A DNA stretch of 53,971 bases from Gammaproteobacteria bacterium (GCA_022712945.1 JAFLJP010000075.1:1-53971), one strand, 5' to 3'; positions 1 through 11,533 are shown, numbered from the stretch's first letter. Notes: a model not told the origin generated them from the sequence alone. Made by a program: numbers and translations.

Positions 1-1
1 A

Positions 2-141
2 GGGCGCCTCTAATAATTAGAGGTTTTATTTTGTGAGTAGGCGGAAATGACTGAAAAAGCGGAATTTATAGGTATAAATGAGCATTTTGAAGCCATTTCC
101 AACACCCTCACAGAGGAAAAGATCAATTATTAGAGGTGCCC
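2..141. mobile_element. Small inverted-repeat element (MITE-like or IS remnant) at the window edge
   Basis: The ends match as inverted repeats: 2-18 (GGGCGCCTCTAATAATT) and the complement of 125-141 agree at 16 of 17 bases. The 140-bp interior has no transposase. It holds only a 28-codon frame at 47-133 (starts MTEKAEFIGI) that stops inside the right repeat and may be a transposase remnant or chance. The left flank is cut after one base, so a target duplication cannot be tested. The right end lies 27 bp before the pilX start and could have displaced upstream signals. The family is not identified. Confidence 0.6.
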
Positions 142-168
142 ATAAAACATATCAATAAGGAAACTGCC

Positions 169-1215
169 ATGGATAGGCAAATGTACCGAACAACACAGAA
201 AAAACAACAGGGAATCGCCACACTGATGACCTCCCTTATCTTGCTATTTTCCATCACCATGATGACCCTTTTTTCTGCCCGGGTTAATGTAGTCGAAACT
301 CAAATAGCGGCTAACGACTACCGAAGCAAAATAGCCTATGAAGCGGCTCAGGGTGGCTTAGAGGCCGCTCTCGCCGCTCTGCAATCAGCTGAAAATAGAA
401 CCTTTTTTCGTGATAACGCTGGAGTTAAAGGTGCTGATGGCTTTATTGACAGTGCTGACATAGTTCAACCCAGTATCACACTCGCTAACGGTGCCCGTTA
501 CCATCTTAGCTATGCAAACCCAATCCAGAATGATACCAGCCTGATTGTCATCACGGTGACCGGCTACTCAGATGACAACAGGGGGATGCGAACCATCACT
601 CAAACAATACAGCTGCTACCGCTGCCGATCAACGTACCCCGTAGCGGTCTGCTTGTTGGTGGTAATGAGGTTGATACGATCAACTTCCGCAATGTTACCC
701 CGGAAGTTTGCGACAGCGATTCTGTGGGTTTACCTGAATATGATGGTATTCAGATCAATCAAGGACTCAACGATCGGTCAACAGATCCAGATACTCTCTT
801 CGAAAAGAGCTTCAACACCAACAAAGCCACGCTTAAAAACATAGCAAGCATCATTAACTGCACCAACTGCAGTGCCAGCAACTTTAACGGCATGGAGGGA
901 GGAATTACCTGGATTGAAGGCAATGTAAGAATAACGGGGAATGGTACCATCGGCACCGCCGACAAACCGATACTCATCATCGTCAATGGTAACCTCACCA
1001 TGGCCGGCAACAACACTTACAATGGGCTGATCTATGCCACGGGTGACCACGAGATAGAAGGGGGAATCTCCCGCGTCAACGGCGCGGTGCTAGTCGAAGA
1101 GGACTTTTCAACCAAGGGAACTCTCTGCATCAACTATGATCCAGATATTTTGAACAACGTCGGCAAAGCCGTTGGCCCCATCGCTAAAGTCGCTGGCGGC
1201 TGGCGCGACTTTTAA
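169..1215 (+). CDS. pilX: PilX-like minor pilin / pilus assembly protein
   Basis: Type IV pilus minor-pilin-like protein of 348 residues. The N-terminus has a short basic stretch ending QQG, then one hydrophobic helix (IATLMTSLILLFSITMMTL) and the SKIAYEAAQGGLEAAL segment typical of the PilX N-terminal family. The canonical Glu at +5 of ordinary pilins is not obvious. The C-terminal half is Gly/Asn rich with regular strands (GNVRITGNG, VNGNLTMAGNN, NGLIYATGD), suggesting a beta-helix-like surface domain, and several Cys residues lie between about 180 and 330. I chose the ATG at 169 because AAGGA lies about 10 bp upstream; a GTG at 136 would start inside the mobile element's repeat. pilV follows after 3 bp, so the two form the end of a minor-pilin operon whose other genes (pilW, pilY1, pilE) would lie left of the window or elsewhere. 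Family assignment is good; exact role is inferred. Confidence 0.75.
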   Translation: MDRQMYRTTQKKQQGIATLMTSLILLFSITMMTLFSARVNVVETQIAANDYRSKIAYEAAQGGLEAALAALQSAENRTFFRDNAGVKGADGFIDSADIVQPSITLANGARYHLSYANPIQNDTSLIVITVTGYSDDNRGMRTITQTIQLLPLPINVPRSGLLVGGNEVDTINFRNVTPEVCDSDSVGLPEYDGIQINQGLNDRSTDPDTLFEKSFNTNKATLKNIASIINCTNCSASNFNGMEGGITWIEGNVRITGNGTIGTADKPILIIVNGNLTMAGNNTYNGLIYATGDHEIEGGISRVNGAVLVEEDFSTKGTLCINYDPDILNNVGKAVGPIAKVAGGWRDF

Positions 1216-1218
1216 ATC

Positions 1219-1668
1219 ATGCCGAAACATTTGCCCATCCATAATCATCGAAAAAACTTAGGGTTTTCAATGCTGGAGGCGTTGATCACCATGGCGATAC
1301 TCTCTGTCGGTTTGGTGACAATGGCTAAATTTCAAGGCACCCTATTACAGAACAGTACACTGGCAAAAAACCGAACCATTGCCATCAACCTGGCTCAGGA
1401 TAAGATAGAGACCTTGAGGAGTACTGATTTTGTACTTTTGAGCGGTGGATCCGATATTATCGACGCCAGCATTCAGCAAAATATAAGTGAGCGCTACGAC
1501 CGCGTCTGGACGGTTTTCAGCAATGGTGGAAATGCAGCTATTGAGGTAACAGTCGAGTGGGGGGATTACACCGCCAAGGGTGAGGTAAGCCGCCATACCA
1601 ACATACGGCTGGTCAGCAATATCAGTTCATCATCAGCCACAGAGAGTGGGCGTCTGATTGACCCTTGA
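1219..1668 (+). CDS. pilV: Type IV pilus minor pilin PilV
   Basis: 149-residue prepilin. A 15-residue leader ends in Gly, followed by FSMLEALITMAILSVGLVTM, which has the prepilin-peptidase cleavage context, the Glu at +5 and the hydrophobic helix. The segment after the helix (LAQDKIETLRS) is typical of PilV. Minor pilins prime pilus assembly in the inner membrane and are processed by PilD, encoded here at 30.1-30.9 kb. The gene starts 3 bp after pilX stops and has no clear ribosome site of its own, so translation is probably coupled. The last gene of its operon, it converges on ispH; a 141-bp element lies between them. Confidence 0.8.
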   Translation: MPKHLPIHNHRKNLGFSMLEALITMAILSVGLVTMAKFQGTLLQNSTLAKNRTIAINLAQDKIETLRSTDFVLLSGGSDIIDASIQQNISERYDRVWTVFSNGGNAAIEVTVEWGDYTAKGEVSRHTNIRLVSNISSSSATESGRLIDP

Positions 1669-1692
1669 TTCAATTTTTTACGTGTAATTCTC

Positions 1693-1833
1693 GTAACTAC
1701 TCAGCGTATTCATCTTTCACCTCAACTCTTCGTTATTTTCGTACTCAATCGGTCACATATGTCCTATATGCTCCCTCTTTCCGTGCGAAAATGCCTCGAT
1801 TTGAGGCAAAATCTAAACACGCTGAGTAGTTAC
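1693..1833. mobile_element. 141-bp IS66-type MITE, copy A, with 8-bp target duplication
   Basis: Perfect 15-bp inverted ends (GTAACTACTCAGCGT at 1693-1707 and its complement at 1819-1833), with similarity extending imperfectly to about 33 bp. The element is flanked by an exact 8-bp direct repeat TAATTCTC at 1685-1692 and 1834-1841. GTAA ends plus 8-bp duplications are the known signature of IS66-family elements; no transposase is present, so this is a non-autonomous derivative. One frame is open across almost the whole element (1698-1829, containing RYFRTQSVTYVLYAPSF). A second copy lies at 25816-25956 in the opposite orientation and differs at 11 of 141 positions. The right end lies within the 3' end of ispH. 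Confidence 0.9.
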
Positions 1834-2754
1834 TAATTCTCTAGGAATAGGGAATTCAATTGTCTCTGGTTCACCACCATCATTTTCAACGGATGTTGCA
1901 CCCAATGTTTTCAGCTTATCGATAACGGCAGTGACCAATACTTCTGGCGCTGAAGCACCCGCGGTAACACCAATGCACTGCTTTCCCTCTAGCCACTGAA
2001 CATCAATTTCGCTGGCATTATCGATCAAATAGGCGGGGGTATTGTTGCGCTCTGCCACCTCTCGCAGGCGATTTGAGTTAGAGCTGTTGGGCGAACCTAC
2101 CACCAGCACCAGGTCACAATTTTGTGCCAAACGCTTGACCGCATCCTGTCGATTTTGGGTGGCGTAGCAGATATCATCTTTTTTCGGGCCAATAATCGTC
2201 GGAAAGTAGTGATGCAGCGCCTCAATCACCGCACCGGCATCATCCATGGAAAGTGTTGTTTGAGTCACAAAGGCAAGGTTATCAACATCGGCAACCTCCA
2301 ACTTGGCAACATCTTCGGGGGTTTCAACCAGATACATATGCCCGGAGCCTTTATATTGACCCATGGTTCCTTCAACTTCCGGGTGTCCAGCATGGCCAAT
2401 CAGCACTACATCGCGCTTATCTTTGGCGTAACGCATCACCTCTAAATGGACTTTGGTTACCAGCGGGCAGGTAGCATCCAGAACCTGTAAACCACGCCGT
2501 TTCGCCTCTTCACGCACCTGTTGCGAAACCCCGTGGGCGGAGAAGATCACCAGATTGTCATCCGGCACCTGATCCACTTCTTTAACAAACACGGCCCCTT
2601 TTACCTTCAGGCTCTCAACCACAAAACGGTTGTGCACCACTTCATGGCGCACGTAGGTGGGTGCACCATAAATTTCCAGTGCTTTTTCAACAATCTCAAT
2701 CGCACGGTCAACACCGGCACAAAAGCCGCGGGGGTTAGCAAGAATGACGTTCAT
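1813..2754 (-). CDS. ispH: 4-hydroxy-3-methylbut-2-enyl diphosphate reductase IspH
   Basis: Last enzyme of the MEP isoprenoid pathway, making IPP and DMAPP from HMBPP with an iron-sulfur cluster. 313 residues, normal length. The N-terminus [20 protein letters not shown] carries the first cluster Cys (12); the other two are in DATCPLV (about 96) and ICYATQNRQ (about 197). The HEVVHNRFV and SNSNRL motifs are also present. Its start lies 12 bp after the lspA stop, so it is the last gene of the murJ-ribF-ileS-lspA-ispH run; the fkpB gene often found between lspA and ispH is missing. The last six codons (VTTQRV) and stop lie inside the 141-bp element. Before insertion the frame would have read PRELHVKN then TGA. 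Confidence 0.97.
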   Translation of the reverse strand: MNVILANPRGFCAGVDRAIEIVEKALEIYGAPTYVRHEVVHNRFVVESLKVKGAVFVKEVDQVPDDNLVIFSAHGVSQQVREEAKRRGLQVLDATCPLVTKVHLEVMRYAKDKRDVVLIGHAGHPEVEGTMGQYKGSGHMYLVETPEDVAKLEVADVDNLAFVTQTTLSMDDAGAVIEALHHYFPTIIGPKKDDICYATQNRQDAVKRLAQNCDLVLVVGSPNSSNSNRLREVAERNNTPAYLIDNASEIDVQWLEGKQCIGVTAGASAPEVLVTAVIDKLKTLGATSVENDGGEPETIEFPIPRELVTTQRV

Positions 2755-2766
2755 GGTCGGTTACCT

Positions 2767-3246
2767 TTAAGACGATGAGGAACTCTTTTTGGGCTGACAA
2801 AATAGGCTGTGCCAGATCAGCAAAACAGCACCTAGCACAATCGCCATATCCGCCACATTAAATGCTGGCCAGTGGTACTCCTGATAGTAGAAGTCGAGAA
2901 AATCCACCACATAGCCGTGCATCACCCGGTCAAGCACATTACCCAACGCACCACCCAGCACCGAAGCGAGTGCCACAGCCTGAAGTTTTTCATTATCCGG
3001 AAGACGTTTTAACCACACGGTAATCACCACGCTCACCACCAGCGCAATAACGGTAAAGAACCAGCGCTGCCAGCCACCCGCATCAGCCAAAAAGCTGAAG
3101 GCGGCACCGCTGTTATGTGCCAATACGATATTAAAGAAGGGGGTTATAGGCACTGTTTCGTAAAGTGAAAGGGTACTGGATGCCCACACTTTAGTGCCAA
3201 CATCCAGCACAAAAATTACCGCCGTCAACCACAACCACTTAAGCAT
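2767..3246 (-). CDS. lspA: Lipoprotein signal peptidase LspA
   Basis: Inner-membrane aspartic protease (signal peptidase II) that cleaves diacylglyceryl-prolipoproteins. 159 residues with four predicted membrane helices. Both catalytic Asp motifs are visible: [10 protein letters not shown] and [11 protein letters not shown], as is the NSGAAFSF motif. The start is the ATG at 3246, which overlaps the end of ileS by 8 bp; a longer open frame upstream is only shadow of ileS. The protein ends in a run of serines (KKSSSSS). ileS-lspA adjacency is conserved in many proteobacteria. Confidence 0.95.
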   Translation of the reverse strand: MLKWLWLTAVIFVLDVGTKVWASSTLSLYETVPITPFFNIVLAHNSGAAFSFLADAGGWQRWFFTVIALVVSVVITVWLKRLPDNEKLQAVALASVLGGALGNVLDRVMHGYVVDFLDFYYQEYHWPAFNVADMAIVLGAVLLIWHSLFCQPKKSSSSS

Positions 3247-6058
3247 GGTGACGCTGCTCCCCCGCACCATGCACATTCTCAACACAGCGACTACACAGCG
3301 TTGGATATTCAGTATTGTGGCCCACATCTTCGCGGTGGTGCCAACAACGCTCGCACTTGGTATGGGTAGAGGCTTTGGTGGCGATCCACACCTCATCACC
3401 ACCTTCCAATGTGATATGGGTTGTATTGCTGGGTATGGTCTCGGTGGTGTGGATTCGCGCATAAGAGGTGATCAGCGCGAAGCGCAACTCATCATCCAAC
3501 TGGGCAAGGCGGTCATAAATTTCACGGCCACAGTAGAGGTCAACCTCAGCATCCAGTGATGAGCCAATTGTTTTCGATTCACGCAACGGCTCCAGTGCTT
3601 TGGTCACCGCCTCACGCACCTCAATCACCTGACGCCAGAAGGCGCTGTCCATCACCTGCTCGCCACACGCCGGCAGTTGATACCACTGCTCCAGAAAAAT
3701 ACTCTCACCCCGCTCACCGGGAATATGCTGATAAATCTCCTCTGCGGTAAAGCTCAGGATCGGTGCCAGCCAGCGAGATAGCGCCTCAATCACATGATAG
3801 AGCGCAGTTTGGCAGCTGCGGCGGGCGACTGAGTCTGCTTTGGTGGTGTATTGGCGATCTTTCACCACATCCAGATAGAATGAACCCATCTCAATGGAGC
3901 AAAAGTTTTGTACCTTCTGGTAAATGTGGTGAAACTCATACTTATCATAAGCATCCTGCAGCTCAAGCTGTAGCTGGGCAGTACGCTCAATCACCCAGCG
4001 ATCCAGTGCGATCATCTCCGAGGGAGCCAGCATATCGGTTGCGGGATCAAAGCCGTGCAGATTCGCCAACAGAAAACGGGCCGTATTACGAATACGGCGA
4101 TAGGTGTCTGAAGTGCGTTTAAGAATCTCATCAGAGACGGTCATCTCACCCCGGTAGTCGGTCGCCGCCACCCATAAACGCAATACATCGGCACCCAGAT
4201 TATTAACTACTTTTTGTGGTGCTACCACATTACCCCGGGATTTGGACATCTTCTGCCCATTGGCATCCACGGTAAAACCATGGGTCAATACCGATTTATA
4301 AGGCGCTTGGCCGTTGATAGCCACCGAGGTCAACAGTGAAGACTGGAACCAACCCCGGTGCTGGTCAGAACCCTCCAGATAGAGATCAGCCGGATAGGCC
4401 AACCCCTCTCGACGCGCCAACACCGCATGGTGAGTCACCCCGGAGTCAAACCAGACATCCAGCGTATCGGTTACTTTGTCATAATGGGCGGCATCGTCAC
4501 CCAGCAGCTCAGCGGCATCCATCTCAAACCAGCCGTCAATGCCCTGCTTTTCAACCCGCTGTGCCACCTGCTCAATCAACTCAGCAGTTTGCGGGTGCAG
4601 CTCCTGACTCTCTTTATGTACAAACAGCGCCATCGGCACTCCCCAGGTGCGCTGACGGGAGACACACCAATCTGGACGGTTATTGACCATCCCTTCAATC
4701 CGCGCTTTACCCCATTCGGGCAGCCACTGGGTTTTCTCTATTTCACCCTGAGCGGTATCCCGCAGGCCATTTTGCTGCATGCTGATAAACCACTGCGGGG
4801 TGGCGCGGAAAATAATCGGTGTTTTGTGCCGCCAGCAGTGGGGGTAGCTGTGGTGCAGTGCTGCAACACGCAGCAGCGTACCCTTCGCCTTGAGCAACTC
4901 GACCACACTATCATTTGCCTTAAAGACATGTTGACCGGCAAAGTATTCGGTATCAGGTAGAAACTTACCATCACCACCCACTGGGTTAACCACCTCTAGG
5001 CCATATCGTGAACCAACCACATAATCGTCCTGCCCATGACCCGGGGCGGTATGCACCGCACCGGTACCCGCCTCGGCGGTCACATGGTCACCCAAAATGA
5101 TCGGCACTTCACGGTCGCTAAAGGGGTGTTGCAGCTTCACGCCTTCCAGATCAGCGCCTTTACAGTAGGCAATCACCCGGTATTCATCTATCTCGTAACG
5201 CCCCATTGCATCTTTCAGTAGCGCCTCTGCCAATAGCAGACGCTCATTGGGGGTCTGCACAACGGCGTAGTCAAACTCAGGGTTCAGGCTGACCGCCTGA
5301 TTAGCGGGCAGTGTCCACGGGGTGGTGGTCCAGATGGGTGCCGAGATCGGCCCATGCCCGTCGTGACCCGCCACATGACTGCAACGGCTTAAAAAATCGG
5401 CGTCATCAACCACGGTGAAGCGCACATCAATCGCCGGGGAGGTTTTATTTTCATACTCCACCTCGGCCTCTGCCAGTGCCGAGCCACAATCGACACACCA
5501 GTGCACTGGCTTGGAGCCTTTATGCAGGTGACCGTTCTCAATAATTTTGCCCAGACTGCGGATGATATCCGCTTCAAACTGAAAATCCATGGTCAAGTAG
5601 GGGTTATCCCACTCAGCAAATATACCCAGACGTTTAAAATCTTCCCGCTGGCCATTCACCTGTTTAGCGGCATATTCACGGCACTTGTGGCGGAAGGTTT
5701 TGGCATCCACCTTCTGACCCGCTTTGCCCACCTTCTTCTCGACCATTAGCTCAATCGGCAGACCGTGGCAGTCCCACCCTGGCACGTAGGGGGCATCAAA
5801 ACCGCTCATCACCTTCGATTTAACAATAATATCTTTCAGCACCTTATTCACCGCATGGCCAATATGAATATTGCCATTGGCGTAGGGGGGGCCGTCATGC
5901 AGAATAAAGGGGGGACGACCAGCCGATGCAGCACGCTGTTTGCCATACAGATCCTGCTCTTCCCAGCGTTTAAGAAATAAAGGCTCACGGTTCGCCAGAT
6001 TGCCGCGCATCGGAAAATCGGTTTTTGGTAAATTCAAAGTTGCTTTATAGTCGCTCAC
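3239..6058 (-). CDS. ileS: Isoleucyl-tRNA synthetase
   Basis: Charges tRNA-Ile; class I synthetase of 939 residues, the usual length for the bacterial type. The HIGH motif is at residues 65-68 ([12 protein letters not shown]) and KMSKS near residue 600 ([10 protein letters not shown]). The editing domain motif [12 protein letters not shown] is present. The C-terminal zinc-binding region has [12 protein letters not shown] followed by CSRC, the feature of the bacterial (type 1) enzymes sensitive to mupirocin; drug response itself cannot be read from sequence. It starts 20 bp after ribF and overlaps lspA by 8 bp. Confidence 0.98.
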   Translation of the reverse strand: MSDYKATLNLPKTDFPMRGNLANREPLFLKRWEEQDLYGKQRAASAGRPPFILHDGPPYANGNIHIGHAVNKVLKDIIVKSKVMSGFDAPYVPGWDCHGLPIELMVEKKVGKAGQKVDAKTFRHKCREYAAKQVNGQREDFKRLGIFAEWDNPYLTMDFQFEADIIRSLGKIIENGHLHKGSKPVHWCVDCGSALAEAEVEYENKTSPAIDVRFTVVDDADFLSRCSHVAGHDGHGPISAPIWTTTPWTLPANQAVSLNPEFDYAVVQTPNERLLLAEALLKDAMGRYEIDEYRVIAYCKGADLEGVKLQHPFSDREVPIILGDHVTAEAGTGAVHTAPGHGQDDYVVGSRYGLEVVNPVGGDGKFLPDTEYFAGQHVFKANDSVVELLKAKGTLLRVAALHHSYPHCWRHKTPIIFRATPQWFISMQQNGLRDTAQGEIEKTQWLPEWGKARIEGMVNNRPDWCVSRQRTWGVPMALFVHKESQELHPQTAELIEQVAQRVEKQGIDGWFEMDAAELLGDDAAHYDKVTDTLDVWFDSGVTHHAVLARREGLAYPADLYLEGSDQHRGWFQSSLLTSVAINGQAPYKSVLTHGFTVDANGQKMSKSRGNVVAPQKVVNNLGADVLRLWVAATDYRGEMTVSDEILKRTSDTYRRIRNTARFLLANLHGFDPATDMLAPSEMIALDRWVIERTAQLQLELQDAYDKYEFHHIYQKVQNFCSIEMGSFYLDVVKDRQYTTKADSVARRSCQTALYHVIEALSRWLAPILSFTAEEIYQHIPGERGESIFLEQWYQLPACGEQVMDSAFWRQVIEVREAVTKALEPLRESKTIGSSLDAEVDLYCGREIYDRLAQLDDELRFALITSYARIHTTETIPSNTTHITLEGGDEVWIATKASTHTKCERCWHHREDVGHNTEYPTLCSRCVENVHGAGEQRHHA

Positions 6059-6078
6059 GTCTGTCTCTCTTTAACGCG

Positions 6079-7029
6079 TTATGCACCCAGCCCAAGCGGC
6101 TGATAATGGTTGCTAAAAAATGTTTTTGCCGTTGTCACATCACAGTTAATTTGTACCACCAGCGCATCCAGTGATGCAAAACGCTGCTCTTGGCGGATCT
6201 TGTGCAAAAAATCTACTTGCACGTATTGCCCGTAAATCTGCTGGGAAAAATCCAGCAGATGTATCTCTAAAATAGAGTGGCTGCCATTGACGGTTGGGCG
6301 AGTACCGATATTGGCAACTCCGGCCAGAGGCTCTCCTTCAAGACCAAACACCTCCACCGCAAACACCCCCTGTAGTGGCACTGAAATCCGATGCAGATGT
6401 ACATTAGCCGTGGGAAAACCCAACTGCCGCCCCCGCTTATCACCATGGGCAATGCGCCCACAGATTCGGTAGGGACGACCCAATAATGTCTCTGCCTGCA
6501 ACAGATCACCCTGCTGCAAACACTCCCGCAAACGGGTGCTACTCACCCGCCCATGCTCAACATTAAAGGTGTGCATATTAACCACCTCAAAGCCGTGTTC
6601 ACCACCCGCTTGTTGCAGCATGGAAAAATCCCCCTGGCGCTGATAACCAAAGCGGAAATCATCACCCACCACCAGATAGCGCACACCCAATTGTTTCACC
6701 AGCAGATCAATAAACTGCCCGGCAGAGATCGCTGAAAAGGGTTTGTCAAAATTGATGCAGATAACACGGTCCACCGCATAGCGTGTCAGTGACATCAACT
6801 TTTCACGCAGCCGATTCAGACGGGCAGGTGCCTCGTGGGGTGAAAAAAACTCTTGCGGTTGCGGTTCAAAAATCATCACTACCGAGGGCAAGTCCAATTC
6901 AGCCGCTTTCTCTGCCAAGCGCCCCAACACCGCCTGATGGCCGAGGTGCACCCCATCAAAATTACCAATGGTCAGCACGCAGCCACGGTGTTGCTCTCGT
7001 AAATTATGCAGTCCGCGAATCAGCTCCAT
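6079..7029 (-). CDS. ribF: Bifunctional riboflavin kinase / FAD synthetase RibF
   Basis: Makes FMN and then FAD from riboflavin. 316 residues in two domains: an N-terminal nucleotidyltransferase with the LTIGNFDGVHLGHQAVL motif (residues about 19-35) and the SSTRLRECL motif, then a C-terminal riboflavin kinase with GDKRGRQLGFPTANV and the conserved Asn-Ile-Gly-Thr-Arg-Pro segment. Located between murJ and ileS as in many gammaproteobacteria. The start is the ATG at 7029; no strong ribosome site is seen in front of it. Confidence 0.96.
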   Translation of the reverse strand: MELIRGLHNLREQHRGCVLTIGNFDGVHLGHQAVLGRLAEKAAELDLPSVVMIFEPQPQEFFSPHEAPARLNRLREKLMSLTRYAVDRVICINFDKPFSAISAGQFIDLLVKQLGVRYLVVGDDFRFGYQRQGDFSMLQQAGGEHGFEVVNMHTFNVEHGRVSSTRLRECLQQGDLLQAETLLGRPYRICGRIAHGDKRGRQLGFPTANVHLHRISVPLQGVFAVEVFGLEGEPLAGVANIGTRPTVNGSHSILEIHLLDFSQQIYGQYVQVDFLHKIRQEQRFASLDALVVQINCDVTTAKTFFSNHYQPLGLGA

Positions 7030-7083
7030 AGTGACAGGTGTACCGTTAATTAAGTAAGGGGGCGAGTATAACAGCAGCAGCAG

Positions 7084-8682
7084 CTATTTCTTAACCCCTG
7101 TATCCTCATCAACGGTACTATTTTTTGGCTTACCTAGAAGGTCTTTGACCCGAACCCCTAATAACAGCAGCGTGGCAAAGTAACTTGCCATACCCGCCAT
7201 CACCCAAACCAGTAACCACAAAGCGCGATTCCAGCCACTCCACTCCATCCACTGTTCAAGGGGAGGCGAGCAAAAGTAGAGCAGCGCCAACATTACCACA
7301 GCCGCCAGCGCCACCTTCAACAGGAAGTTCCGCCATCCCGCCTGTAATACAAAGATCTGTTCTTTGCGTAACACATAGTAGAGCAGCCCTGCATTAATAA
7401 AGGCTGCAAGCGCCGTTGCCAATGCCAAACCTGCATGGGCACCGGCAATATCAAACCACACCATCGGTGCCACAAACACCACATTGAGCACCATGCCAAT
7501 CATTATCGCTTTAATCGCAATTTTGACCGGTGTTTTGATATCTTGTCGGGAGTAGAAACCCGGTGCCAGTACTTTAACCAGAATAAAACCCAATAATCCT
7601 GTTCCGTAGGCCATCATACTCAGGCTCGCCATTTCAAGATCTTTTGCCGTGAATGCACCGTAATAGAAGAGTGTTGCCAGCATCGGCCCCGCCATCATCA
7701 CTAACCCTAGCGTTGCCGGTACTGCAATTAGAAATACCCAGCGTAGTGACCAATCCATGGTCGCTGAAAAACCATCTTGATCATCACGAGCCACCTGTTT
7801 TGAGAGTGTTGGTAGCACCACTGTGGCCAGCGCGATACCAAATACACCCAATGGGAACTCCACCAGCCGGTCAGAGTAGTAGAGCCAAGAGACACTGCCG
7901 GTCTCTAAAAAGGAGGCGATGATGGTATCAAACAGTAGATTGAGCTGAACCACCGAAACACCGATAATTGCCGGAATCATCAGCGTCATGATCCGTTTCA
8001 CCCCCTCATCCTGCCAGCCCCACTTTGGCAGGCCAAGCACCCCGAGGCGCATCAAAAAAGGGATCTGAAACAGTAGCTGGGCAACACCGGCAATCAACAC
8101 CCCCCAAGCGAGCGCGGTGATCGGCTCGTGCATATGGGGTGCCAGCCAGACTGCACAGCCAATCAAACTTAAATTGAGGAATACCGGGGTAAAGGCAGGC
8201 ACCCCAAAACGGCCAAAGGTATTTAACACCCCCCCCGCCAGCGCCACCAGTGAGATAAAAAAGATGTAGGGGAAGGTTAACATCAACATGTCAGAAGCGA
8301 GTGCATGCTTGTAGTCATCCCCGGCGAACCCCGGTGCAAAGAGTAAAATCAGCAGCGGAGCGGCAATCACACCCATAATACTGACTATAAAGAGTACACC
8401 GCCCAGTGTTCCTGCGGTACGCTGCACCAGTTCACGCACCGCCTCTTTGCCACGTGCCTCTTTATATTCCGATAGCACCGGAATAAAGGCTTGAGAGAAA
8501 GCACCTTCGGCAAATAGCCGACGTAAAAAATTGGGGATTTTAAACGCAACCAAAAAAGCATCGGTACCGGCATCTGCGCCAAAAAGGCGTGCGATCAGAA
8601 TATCCCGCACAAAACCAAGTACGCGGGAGATCATAGTCATCGCACTGAACATGGCAGCAGAACGCAGCAGCTTTGAACTCAC
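7084..8682 (-). CDS. murJ: Lipid II flippase MurJ
   Basis: Polytopic inner-membrane protein (MOP superfamily) that moves lipid II to the periplasmic face for peptidoglycan synthesis. 532 residues with about 14 hydrophobic helices; the N-terminus matches the family (SAMTMISRVLGFVRDILIAR, then FKIPNFLRRLFAEGAFSQAF). Translation likely starts at the GTG at 8682, because this gives the usual N-terminal length; the internal ATG at residue 11 would cut into the first helix. It heads the minus-strand run murJ-ribF-ileS-lspA-ispH and diverges from rpsT. Confidence 0.96.
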   Translation of the reverse strand: MSSKLLRSAAMFSAMTMISRVLGFVRDILIARLFGADAGTDAFLVAFKIPNFLRRLFAEGAFSQAFIPVLSEYKEARGKEAVRELVQRTAGTLGGVLFIVSIMGVIAAPLLILLFAPGFAGDDYKHALASDMLMLTFPYIFFISLVALAGGVLNTFGRFGVPAFTPVFLNLSLIGCAVWLAPHMHEPITALAWGVLIAGVAQLLFQIPFLMRLGVLGLPKWGWQDEGVKRIMTLMIPAIIGVSVVQLNLLFDTIIASFLETGSVSWLYYSDRLVEFPLGVFGIALATVVLPTLSKQVARDDQDGFSATMDWSLRWVFLIAVPATLGLVMMAGPMLATLFYYGAFTAKDLEMASLSMMAYGTGLLGFILVKVLAPGFYSRQDIKTPVKIAIKAIMIGMVLNVVFVAPMVWFDIAGAHAGLALATALAAFINAGLLYYVLRKEQIFVLQAGWRNFLLKVALAAVVMLALLYFCSPPLEQWMEWSGWNRALWLLVWVMAGMASYFATLLLLGVRVKDLLGKPKNSTVDEDTGVKK

Positions 8683-8826
8683 ACAACAGCCTTTGATTGA
8701 TGATTAGATTGCAGAATGCATCATTCTATAACAACTAATGCAATACATCCGCATTAACGAGTAGCCACACAAAAAGCAGCCCTGCTAAAAAATCGCTGAT
8801 ATTTACAATAAAAATCGGCGATGGCA

Positions 8827-8855
8827 TTGACAAAAGAGTGAAAAAAACGCATATT
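8827..8855 (+). promoter_or_regulatory. Predicted sigma-70 promoter of rpsT
   Basis: TTGACA at 8827-8832, a 17-bp spacer, then CATATT at 8850-8855. It is 56 bp upstream of the rpsT start. The -35 box is a perfect consensus and the -10 matches 4 of 6 bases. The rest of the 228-bp murJ/rpsT gap is AT-rich and contains an imperfect inverted repeat (ATCGCTGAT / ATCGGCGAT, 8790-8817) of unknown meaning. Confidence 0.65.
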
Positions 8856-8910
8856 AGCCGACCTTCGATGTAGATCGATCAACATTTAACGGAAATTTAG
8901 GAGTAGACCT

Positions 8911-9174
8911 TTGGCAAATTCAGCACAAGCTAAGAAACGTGCCCGCCAGGCAGAGAAGAGTCGTCAATTGAACGCTTCTCAGCGCAGTGAGATGCGCACC
9001 ACAGTCAAAAAAGTATTAAACGCTTTGGAAAATGGCGATAAAGCACTTGCTGAAACGACTTACAAGGCTGCTGAACCTGCACTTGATAAAGCCGCACGCA
9101 AGGGACTGATTCATGCAAACAAAGCAGCCCGCATTAAAAGCCGCCTGAATGCACGCATCAAGGCAGCGGCTTAA
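8911..9174 (+). CDS. rpsT: 30S ribosomal protein S20
   Basis: Primary 16S rRNA-binding protein of the small subunit; 87 residues, with the family N-terminus [19 protein letters not shown] and an Ala/Lys/Arg-rich helical body. The start codon is TTG, set by AGGAG 6 bp upstream (8900-8904) and by the conserved [12 protein letters not shown] sequence. In Escherichia coli rpsT also starts with UUG, and that weak start is part of its autoregulation, so the same control is likely here. Single-gene transcript bounded by its own promoter and a terminator shared with proB. Confidence 0.98.
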   Translation: MANSAQAKKRARQAEKSRQLNASQRSEMRTTVKKVLNALENGDKALAETTYKAAEPALDKAARKGLIHANKAARIKSRLNARIKAAA

Positions 9175-9215
9175 CCGTTTAAAAGCCACAGGGGAGTAAC
9201 ATTTCCCCTGATGCT

Positions 9216-9241
9216 AAAAAACCCGCAATGCGGGTTTTTTT
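9216..9241. terminator. Bidirectional rho-independent terminator between rpsT and proB
   Basis: Stem CCCGC (9222-9226), loop AAT, stem GCGGG (9230-9234), flanked by an A-run on the left and a T-run on the right. It can therefore stop rpsT transcription rightwards and proB transcription leftwards. A second hairpin (CAGGGGA / TCCCCTG, 9189-9210) lies just before it. Confidence 0.9.
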
Positions 9242-9255
9242 ATGCACGCTCCTAA

Positions 9256-11455
<2,200 letters not shown>

Positions 11456-11478
11456 TTAACAAATCATTTCGCCATAAC

Positions 11479-11511
11479 AAAAAAAGCCCCACCACAAAGG
11501 CAGGGCTTTTT
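11479..11511 (-). terminator. Terminator or attenuating hairpin after rpmA
   Basis: On the minus strand: AAAAAGCCC, a 13-nt loop, GGGCTTTTT and further T residues. It lies 22 bp after the rpmA stop and about 60 bp before the obgE start. It would separate abundant ribosomal-protein transcripts from lower obgE-proB expression, with some read-through probable. Confidence 0.8.
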
Positions 11512-11533
11512 CATCGGGCCAGGCCCGCGTAAT

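Noticed and set aside
1698..1829. 43-codon frame in MITE copy A as a real gene
   Set aside because: No start codon or ribosome site at its head; it is open because of the element's sequence. Kept as a property of the element, not annotated as a CDS.
4358..4960. 200-codon frame antisense to ileS
   Set aside because: Lies wholly inside ileS, whose protein is fully conserved there; typical shadow of a GC-richer gene.
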